From the NCBI RefSeq assembly GCF_905220365.1, contig NC_061130.1, forward strand, positions 2,735,501 to 2,799,500: 64,000 bases of DNA. The letters are read 5' to 3'. The first letter of the stretch is position 1, and each line of letters opens with the position of its first letter. This DNA is from Vanessa cardui. Its lineage: Eukaryota; Arthropoda; Insecta; Lepidoptera; Nymphalidae. The notes under the pieces were generated by a model. That model was not told where the DNA came from. It did no database searches and was given only the letters and a program-made list of their open reading frames with translations. This document shows positions 57,251-64,000 of the stretch, piece by piece. Both the position numbers and the translations under genes were made by a program.

Positions 57251-57399
57251 TTCTTTTTTGTCAATCACTTTTTTGAAAATAGAATTACGTCATGAAGATT
57301 TCTTTTTTGTCAATCACTTTTTTGAAAATAGAATTACGTCACGAAGACTTTTTTTGCCATCACTTTTTTGAAAATAGAATTACGTCATGACGACTTTTG
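57251..57399. repeat. Three tandem units of about 50 bp
   Basis: tcacttttttgaaaatagaa + ttacgtca occurs three times, starting near 57267, 57316 and 57360, with tcttttttgtcaa preceding the first two. The third unit is shorter. The ATG of the following 81-codon frame lies inside it. Confidence 0.9.
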
Positions 57400-58309
57400 T
57401 TTATCACTAGTTTCTTGTAAAAGAGGTCGTCTTAGTGCTTGTGCACTAGCGTGGACAGCACGTATCATCTTGCTATTATTAATATCTTGCTTATCTTGGA
57501 AGTTATTCAAATATTGTATTGAGACTTCCGATTTTGCGATTCAGCGGAGAAATGCTGCTAGCATTCTTGCCACCATTCCACGCGGTCAATATTTATACAG
57601 TAACTATTCTTAATTCATCTTTATTACAAAATAATATCAAAACGTGAAAGTAACTCTATCGGTCTGTCTGTCTTTCACGACTAAACCGCTGAACCGATTG
57701 TCATGTAATTTGGTATCAAGCAGATATGAACTCCAAGAATGGACATAGGCTACTTTCTTGCCTAAAAAATGACAACCACCCAACAACGCGAGCGGAATTG
57801 CGACTATAAGTATTTTCATATTTTTAAGGACTTGATGTTAATAATTCTTATGTTTATAAATATTTAAAGACCTGTGTGTTCTTTCAGCAGTCCATATAAA
57901 ATAATTTTCATTGAATTTTATAAATAAAATTAATTAATTGTTTTTCACAAATATATTTTACTCTTTTTAATATGTAAATGTTGATTTTATAGACTTATTA
58001 TTTATAAAGTAAACACTTAACTGTTCTCTAACCACAGAACGCGAAGGATGAAACTGTATTTAAATAAAACGCCTCGTTCTCTCTTTATACCACAAGTTCA
58101 AAAACAGTTTATATTACACTCGAAGTATTCACTCTGTGTAAACGATAATACAATGTTCAAGGGTGCAAATAAGCTTTGTAACTTCCGCGGTTATTTATTC
58201 AGTGCTGATAATGATTTAAATTAGGAGTATTATTAAAACAAAGCCCTTTATTTTAATAAAGATATATATGTTTAACCTGCAATAATAAACCAGGTTAAAT
58301 CAGGTATAT
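57400..58309. other. Unique and old repeat sequence
   Basis: 57420-57612 holds a plus-strand open stretch of slightly higher GC (ends ASILATIPRGQYLYSNYS) with no family I recognise. 57620-57810 (acgtgaaagtaactctatcg, gtctgtctgtctttcacg, aaaccgctgaaccgattg) is an inverted decayed repeat of the cagcggttt type. The rest is not recognised. Confidence 0.4.
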
Positions 58310-58622
58310 CAACAACAACAAAAACAGCCTGTCATTTCCCTCTGCTGGGCTAAGGCCTGATCTCCCTTTGAGGATAAAGTTTGGAACATATTCCACCACG
58401 CTGTACCAATGCGGGTTGGTTGCGGAATGCGAAATGCACATATGGCAGAACTTCTATGAAATTAGACACATGCAGTCCTCACGATGTTTTCCTTCACCGC
58501 CGAGCAAAAGATGAATTGTAAACACAAATTAAGCACATGAAAATTCAGCGGTGCTCGCCTGGGTTTGAACCCGCAATCATCGGTTAAGATGGACGCGTTC
58601 TAACCACTGTGCCATCTCAGCT
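58310..58622 (-). mobile_element. tRNA-derived SINE family 1, full length
   Basis: Tail caacaacaacaaaaacagcc; body with the ggttggttgcggaatgcg insertion shared with 3850-4103; head ccactgtgccatctcagctc. It sits 20 bp downstream (in minus sense) of the coding-like segment. Confidence 0.92.
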
Positions 58623-58641
58623 CAATACCATTAGATTGCCT

Positions 58642-59100
58642 TCAATTGATTTTATTTCTGCGTTGTTTAGTCGAATGTTTGTAAGAATGATTGTCACTAT
58701 CAGAATTCTCCCAGTTCCGATGCATGCGACGCGAATTATGCCGTGATCTAAATCGTTTTTTTTAAATCTTATATTGTCCGCAAGACTCGTGTCATCGGTT
58801 TCATCAAGCCTAGAAAAAGAGCGATGTTGTTCATATTCATCTTCTCGCTCCCTCGTCATAAATCTCTCAGATTGGATGCGAGAACTATGCCCGCGTTCAT
58901 TACCACATCTGGGAGATTTCTTTATTGGCGATCTCTCAGACGTTGCTCATGCTCTACGTCTGATGGTCCCTATTCAACAAAATAGTCCGTGAACGTCTCC
59001 TTTCACACATGCTCATCGAACGTCTTGGCATGTCAACATCATTCTCTTGCAATAATTTGGTCTCCATCTGAGGCTTAATAGGCTTATACTTTAGTTTCGA
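58642..59100 (-). pseudogene. Decayed coding-like segment, RS/charged protein
   Basis: Read on the minus strand in shifting frames it gives coherent, charged peptide. First MPRRSMSMCERRRSRTILLN at about 59030-58970. After a shift come EHEQRLRDR and IKKSPRCGNERGHSSRIQSE, continuing to RFMTREREDEYEQHRSFSRL and DETDDTSLADN. After a further shift at an A run near 58758-58765 come HNSRRMHRNWENSDSDNHSY and a lysine/arginine end, stop TGA at 58642-58644. RS and RE/ED content resembles arginine-serine-rich nuclear proteins. About three frameshifts argue for a pseudogene; a pyrimidine-rich stretch before 59100 would alternatively allow a splice acceptor. I do not recognise the parent gene. Confidence 0.5.
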
Positions 59101-59870
59101 TAAAAAGAAATAAGAAATTAAATTTTAAAGTTATTAAATTAAAATAATAAAGTATATTGAGCATTTAAAGGTGCATCAATGTTGAACAAAATACAATTTT
59201 AGACATTACGTTAGCTTATAAATAACATATGCATTTATAATATTTTATAGATATTTGTAAAGAAAATTTTATCTGATTTAAATATATTGATATATTACAA
59301 CTATATTTTAAAGTCTTTTAAACTTCAAACACAAAAAAAAACCAACAAAAATGCAAAAAAATAAAAAAAAATCATAAATTTAAATATATGTAAAAATAAA
59401 CCTAATTATGTATAAAATAAAATAAAACTAAACACTCATTAAGCGATACTTACGTAAGCGACTTTACGGCCGATTTCGAAATAACGTAATCTTGTTCAAT
59501 CCCCACTTCTGAGATGTTGGAATAATACAAAAATTCTCCTCACAATCAATACTTTATCTCTCCTGAAGTGGTTCTCAATCAAAACTGATACAAAATTGAT
59601 TATTTTTCTCGATCCTTCCAATTCGACGATTAAAGTAAGAATGACCATTTTTAGGCTTGCTCCTAATATTTAATGTTTACACGCCCCTCCTCCGACTGTA
59701 GCAACATCCGGTTTTGATTTATTTAAAAAAACAATTTAGTTTAGTCAAAACCGGATGTTGACAATCAACGTAAATTGTAACAACTATTTAAATCGAATTA
59801 TTTATGCTGATAATACTTGAATACATTAAAACAATAAAATAAGATCATATTAAAATAAATATGCTAACAG
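59101..59870. other. AT-rich stretch with a 16-bp inverted repeat
   Basis: caacatccggttttga at 59702-59717 is exactly reverse-complemented at 59745-59760 with a 27-base loop, the only structured part. 59655-59700 is GC-richer (cacgcccctcctccgactgt). No gene. Confidence 0.5.
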
Positions 59871-59872
59871 GC

Positions 59873-59960
59873 AGAACTTCTATGAAATTAGACACATGCA
59901 GGTTTCCCCACGATGTTTGCCTTCATCGCCGAGCACAAGATGAATTAGAAACACAAATTA
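59873..59960 (-). mobile_element. tRNA-derived SINE family 1, middle fragment
   Basis: ggcagaacttctatgaaatt to gatgaattagaaacacaaat: body only, no head or tail. It lies directly before the next full copy. Confidence 0.82.
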
Positions 59961-59970
59961 GTAAAAAAAA

Positions 59971-60255
59971 AGTAAAGTAACATCCTCTAAATTACCCACT
60001 GCTGGGCTAAGGCCTCCTCTTCCATTAAGGAGAGGGATTGGAACATATTCCACCACGCTGTTCCAATGCGTGTTGGTGGAATACACATGTGGCAGAATTT
60101 CTATGAAATTTGTCACATGCAGGTTTCCTCACGATGTTTTCCTTCACCGCCGAGCACGAGATGAATTATAAAGACAAATTACATGAAAATTCAGCGGTGC
60201 TCGCCTGGGTTTGAACCCGCAAGGACGCGTTCTAACCACTGGGCCATCTCGACTC
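59971..60255 (-). mobile_element. tRNA-derived SINE family 1
   Basis: Tail aaagtaaagtaacatcctct, full body, head with a 14-bp deletion between cccgc and aaggacgcgttctaaccact, ending gggccatctcgactc. It has inserted next to, or into, an older copy of itself (59873-59960). Confidence 0.9.
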
Positions 60256-60330
60256 AAAATCAACTCAACTCGATATAAAAAAGTTAATTTACCTTATTCA
60301 GTATCAATAATTTGCAACGAGACTTCAAAT

Positions 60331-60648
60331 AAATAAAAATTTTAACAAAAAGAAAAACCGAATTTAAAGAAAACAATATTTAAAACAAAGTAATATACAC
60401 TAAAATGTTATTAAAATAACTGCGTATTCAAAATATATAAAAGTCGACTTACGATTATATAATGTAGTTATAATTATTGTTATATTTGGAGCTGGTGTGT
60501 CTGCTAAGAAAACCCTACAGTATATCAAAAAACAATAGGAAAATACTTTAAGAAATATGTTTCTCACAAAAATTATGGAGGTAAAAAACATTAAAAAATA
60601 AGCACGAACTGATAACCTCATCCATTTTGAGTCAGTTGAAAAGAAGTA
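60331..60648 (+). mobile_element. Family F, short divergent member
   Basis: Starts with aataaaaattttaacaaaaa and part of the left arm, continues through ggagctggtgtgtctgctaa and a loop-like part (accctacagtatatcaaaaa), and jumps to gaggtaaaaaacattaaaaa and the end gagtcagttgaaaa. At 318 bp it shows that the outer ends belong to one element. Older than the 1.7 kb copies. Confidence 0.78.
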
Positions 60649-61714
60649 GGTATATATTTTTAGTAAGTTTATTCGAGCAAAACTGGCAAACCACTCAATG
60701 GTTACATATTTCTTAAAAGCGCAACTAACAATAAAAAGCAACGCTATTTGTATTCGAATCTTGCTTTTAAAATTCGAATCGCAGATTGCTTTCCCAATAA
60801 AGGAAGGAAGAGAAGTCTTAACAAGACAATATAAGAATCCACGCGGTCAAAGCTAGATTGAAATATTCTCGGTATCGGAACGAATGCAAAATGCTTTTTC
60901 AATACTTGCTCTACAACAGATCAGCGCTGCCGCGAACCGGAGCTCCGATGTAACAACTTTGTTGAGGTCGCACGAATACATTGGACTACACAATTTTTAA
61001 ACTAGAAATCTTCCACAGCGCGATAGAGCCATTTGAAAAATAAAAGAACGTTCTGAACATATACATCTATTTTGTTTGTTTTTTTTTTTTAATATTGAAT
61101 GTAATAATTCATGTTACTAAGAGACGGGGAAATTGAAAAAGTTTTAACAAGGTTGATAATAAAATTAATTTTAATTAAATTGCTTTTGTTGTATCGTTTA
61201 AATATTAACAATAAATTTTTAATTGAAATACACAGTTAGTTAATTATTCGTCAACAAATCATTTAATGATAATGTAAGCTAATTATTGACAAATACGGAA
61301 TAAGAACGAGGAATTAAGGCTTGTCAAGTCAAAACGGGTAATAATATGAACTTGTATAATGACGCAAGACGCGCTGCTTTCTTTAGTTTTATGTATATTA
61401 GATTTTTACAGGTTAATATTATTGTATCAATTTATAACTCGTATCTCTTAACCATTGGTTTGTCCTTAAGGCTGCGATAGACATGCGTCGCATTATTTTT
61501 GTAACAACGAATAAAATATATAAACATTGTATGGTAATAAAAACTGCAACTATATACAAAAAGGAATAAACAAGCTAGGGGCAATGAGGATGCTGATACA
61601 GAAAAAAAGCCCTTATGATGAGGATGTTATGAAAGAGGATTGTAAGAAAGGACTTCTATATTTATTGTAAATTGTAAAACTACTTCTAAAATTATAATTG
61701 AACAGCTGTGCCCA
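60649..61714. other. Unique AT-rich stretch
   Basis: A patch near 60895-60975 is GC-richer (atcagcgctgccgcgaaccg). No gene or repeat recognised. Confidence 0.45.
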
Positions 61715-61969
61715 TGAACTTCTCGAACGAGTTAGAATTTAACAAAAAAAAAAAATTAATTGTTGCTTAAGTAACTCCTTATTATATCAATTATCTGCCA
61801 GTGAAAGTTCCGTCAAAATCGTCCCGCCCTTTCAGAGATTAGTCGAAACAAACTGACAGACAGACAGATAAAAATTTTAAAAAATGTTATTCATATTATG
61901 TACGATGTATTTGATACAAAACGATTTTGTTAATATTACAAACAGACACTACAATTTTATTATACGTAT
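61715..61969 (-). mobile_element. Interspersed repeat R3, inverted
   Basis: gaacttctcgaacgagttag, taactccttattatatcaat, gaaacaaactgacagacaga and taatattacaaacagacact to caattttattatacgta. Matches 38861-39128. Confidence 0.75.
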
Positions 61970-62790
61970 GATAAAACGATTCATAATTTATAGTTAATGA
62001 TGAAACTTATTCTAGCGTTATGCAATCTCGTTCATCCCGTTTGCATTACACGTTTAATATTCGATATACCTCAGAGCGAGCCATCAGAAACTTCAGACAA
62101 ATTTGAAAAGGCGAAAATATTTGTTTACTACAAAAGGTAAACCACCGGCGGCGTTCGGTGTCAATCGCAACTATATTGAAGTGTGCCGATTCACAGTCAA
62201 TACATTGGGACGTATTATTTTGTGTCAAGTAATATTGTAGTTCGTCTAAACAGAGTAACATTTTATTTGATATCTTGAAGAAATCTTATATTATTAGCGT
62301 AAGCGATTTTCTGTTTGTGATTATGGATAGATGAGCAGAAAATTAAAGAGGATTTTTGATTTTTATTTACATAATTGTTACGATTTGACAAATGAATAAT
62401 TGTAGAGAACGGAATAACTCATTAGTCGGCTAGAGAGCGGTGCTATGGCTGTATAAAAATTGAAAATCGTAAACAAATTCAAGCAAATTTTCTTCGACAA
62501 ACTACAAATCCTAACCGCGCCAATGTAAACTATTTAAAATTAAACATTTCATTTAAAAAAGACATTGGCGCCAAATTTATGACTGTATTTTAGTTCACAA
62601 TAAAATGAAACCAAAACAAATTCTGTTATAAGTTTCGAAATTTATTTTAGAATATGATTTCTCAAAAGTGAAAAACACTGAACATTCATAAGTCAATTCA
62701 TGATGTTGAATTAATAGAGTAGAGTAGTACGATTTGATATATAACGATGACTAGATGTTTCTAATGTGGTGTCGTAAACTTACTATAATA
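61970..62790. other. Unique stretch
   Basis: 62070-62250 is slightly less AT-rich and has open frames on both strands (plus reading includes FTTKGKPPAAFGVNRNYIEV), but no domain could be assigned with confidence. Confidence 0.4.
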
Positions 62791-62971
62791 GACATTTTTA
62801 ACTTTGCCGTTTAGTAAATTCAAATTGTTTGTAAAAAATACATTGGTAGAAAAAGCATATTATTCGATACAAGATTTTATAGATGATAAAAAAGCGTGGA
62901 GTTAATACCTGTTGACTTCCAAACAGGATATATTAATTTAAATAATTGTATTCAATTAACATGACTTTGTA
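62791..62971 (+). mobile_element. LINE 3' region (family L), interrupted by family F
   Basis: gacatttttaactttgccgt, acctgttgacttccaaacag to catgactttgtatttt, colinear with 9261-9467. The remaining tail would lie beyond the composite repeat that follows. Confidence 0.85.
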
Positions 62972-64000
62972 TTTTCAACCGACTTCCAAAAGGAGGAGGT
63001 TATCAATTCGTCTGTATTTTATTTCTTTTATTTTTTTTTTTTTTTTTTATGTTTGTTACCTCATAACTTTTCACTGGGTGGACCGATTTTGATAATTTTT
63101 TTTTCGTTTGAAAGGTAGTGCTTCCCGTGGGGTCCCATTTTTTTTTAATTTTTTTCCGATGATGGCATCCATATGAAAACGACATAAGTCTTAAATTTGC
63201 ATTATGTATATGCGCGACAAATAGGTAAATAACTGAAAATCACGTTAACCAATTTTGATAATTCTTTTTTTATTATAAAATATATACTTCAAGGGTAATT
63301 TGGTGAAAGTTTGGTAAGGTTTTGAGCACAGGATCCACGTTAGCGATACTCGGTCGAATCTTTTATTTATAGGTTATTTGGATATTTGAGTCACCTTCCG
63401 TAATGTGGTTATGTTTATGTTATTATCATAGTCGAATATTATAATCAACTAGCTACCCACCCCGGCTTCGCACGGGTGCAATAGTGATACTAAATATACT
63501 ACAGAATTTGTTTATATACGACATCACATCGCAAACTTCTAAAATTATCAGTGTTTCTTTACTATATTGTTCATGTTTTATATACACAAACCTTCCCCTT
63601 GAATCACACTATCTTTTGAAAAAAACCGCATCAAAATCCGTTGTGTAGATTTAAAGATATAGGGACAGAGAAAGCGACTTTTTTTTATACTATTTAGTGA
63701 TGGAACTCCTATACGGCTCGCAGTTAGGGTGCGATATGGGGCAGAATTTCTTACTATCTTTAATCAAATTTTGTGTATGTGATGTGATGTCATATGATGT
63801 ACGAAATATAGTTGGTCTTTTTCAAAGTTTTTTTGCTGAGTTCGATTACAGCTCTTTCGAGGGATCCTTGTAGTTTACGCCGCGTGACGTATTAAATCCG
63901 CATTTTGGAAAGTCTATTTTTGCTTTATTCGCAAGTTTCCTTTGAAATTGTCCTCGAAGTAGTTTCTGACTCATATAAACGGAACGTTTAATCTATCCAT
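62972..64000 (-). mobile_element. Composite repeat family F, inverted, cut by the window end
   Basis: Begins with ttttcaaccgacttccaaaa, passes the T run (interrupted, 63015-63050) and the Helitron-like end (caactagctacccaccccgg near 63446), and reaches the spacer (cgtttaatctatccat) at the last base. A 40-bp deletion removes the ttccgttcccttccgttcc part near 63338. Confidence 0.88.

Noticed and set aside
57368..57613. 81-codon plus-strand gene
   Set aside because: Its ATG lies in a tandem repeat unit and no family is recognised; kept only as a note in the annotation of the surrounding stretch.
62046..62261. Zinc-finger (FLYWCH-like) remnant
   Set aside because: The plus reading around FTTKGKP is suggestive, but the cysteine and histidine positions do not fit clearly.

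Overview
The window looks like a stretch of lepidopteran nuclear DNA, most likely from a butterfly. It is AT-rich and crowded with interspersed repeats of kinds I know from Lepidoptera: a tRNA-derived SINE with a clear Pol III A box and B box, a second SINE family, LINE 3' tails, Helitron-like ends finishing in CTAGT, MITEs and a Harbinger-type element. A perfect stretch of the insect telomere repeat (TTAGG complement) also occurs. I found no intact host protein-coding gene, no rRNA and no functional tRNA gene, so the window is probably intergenic or deep intronic.

Layout. Positions 1-10000 hold repeat debris, SINEs, the first full copy of a 1.7 kb composite repeat (4335-6069) and a 21-bp minisatellite (9640-9954). 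Positions 10000-19600 hold SINEs, two related TIR MITEs (13321-13613 and 14871-15152) and an inverted composite copy (18448-19558). Positions 19600-21700 are mostly unique. Positions 21733-28524 are a complete Ty3/gypsy-type LTR retrotransposon on the minus strand: 367-bp LTRs differing at one base, a TAAA target duplication, one 1492-codon gag-pol frame and a 35-bp tandem array in its leader. Positions 28525-31000 hold a LINE tail, an 812-bp Harbinger-like element with a truncated Myb/SANT-like reading frame, a MITE and a LINE ORF remnant. Positions 31000-45000 mix unique AT-rich DNA (a few GC-richer islands could be regulatory or exonic) with SINEs and old repeats. Positions 45384-47098 and 51793-53511 are two further full composite copies, the latter nested inside an older relative of one of its own modules. 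Positions 53500-64000 carry more SINEs and LINE tails, a decayed coding-like RS-rich segment (58642-59100) and a last inverted composite copy that runs off the end.

The only complete gene is the gag-pol of the retrotransposon. It carries two zinc knuckles, a protease motif, RT with YLDD, RNase H, an integrase with HHCC and DDE residues, and a GPY/F-like module. There is no env frame. Near-identical LTRs and the open frame point to a recent, possibly still competent insertion. The other elements are non-autonomous or decayed. The most interesting structures are the leader array of the retrotransposon, the foldback arms of the composite family that change together within each copy, and the small Harbinger-like element that keeps only a piece of its DNA-binding gene.
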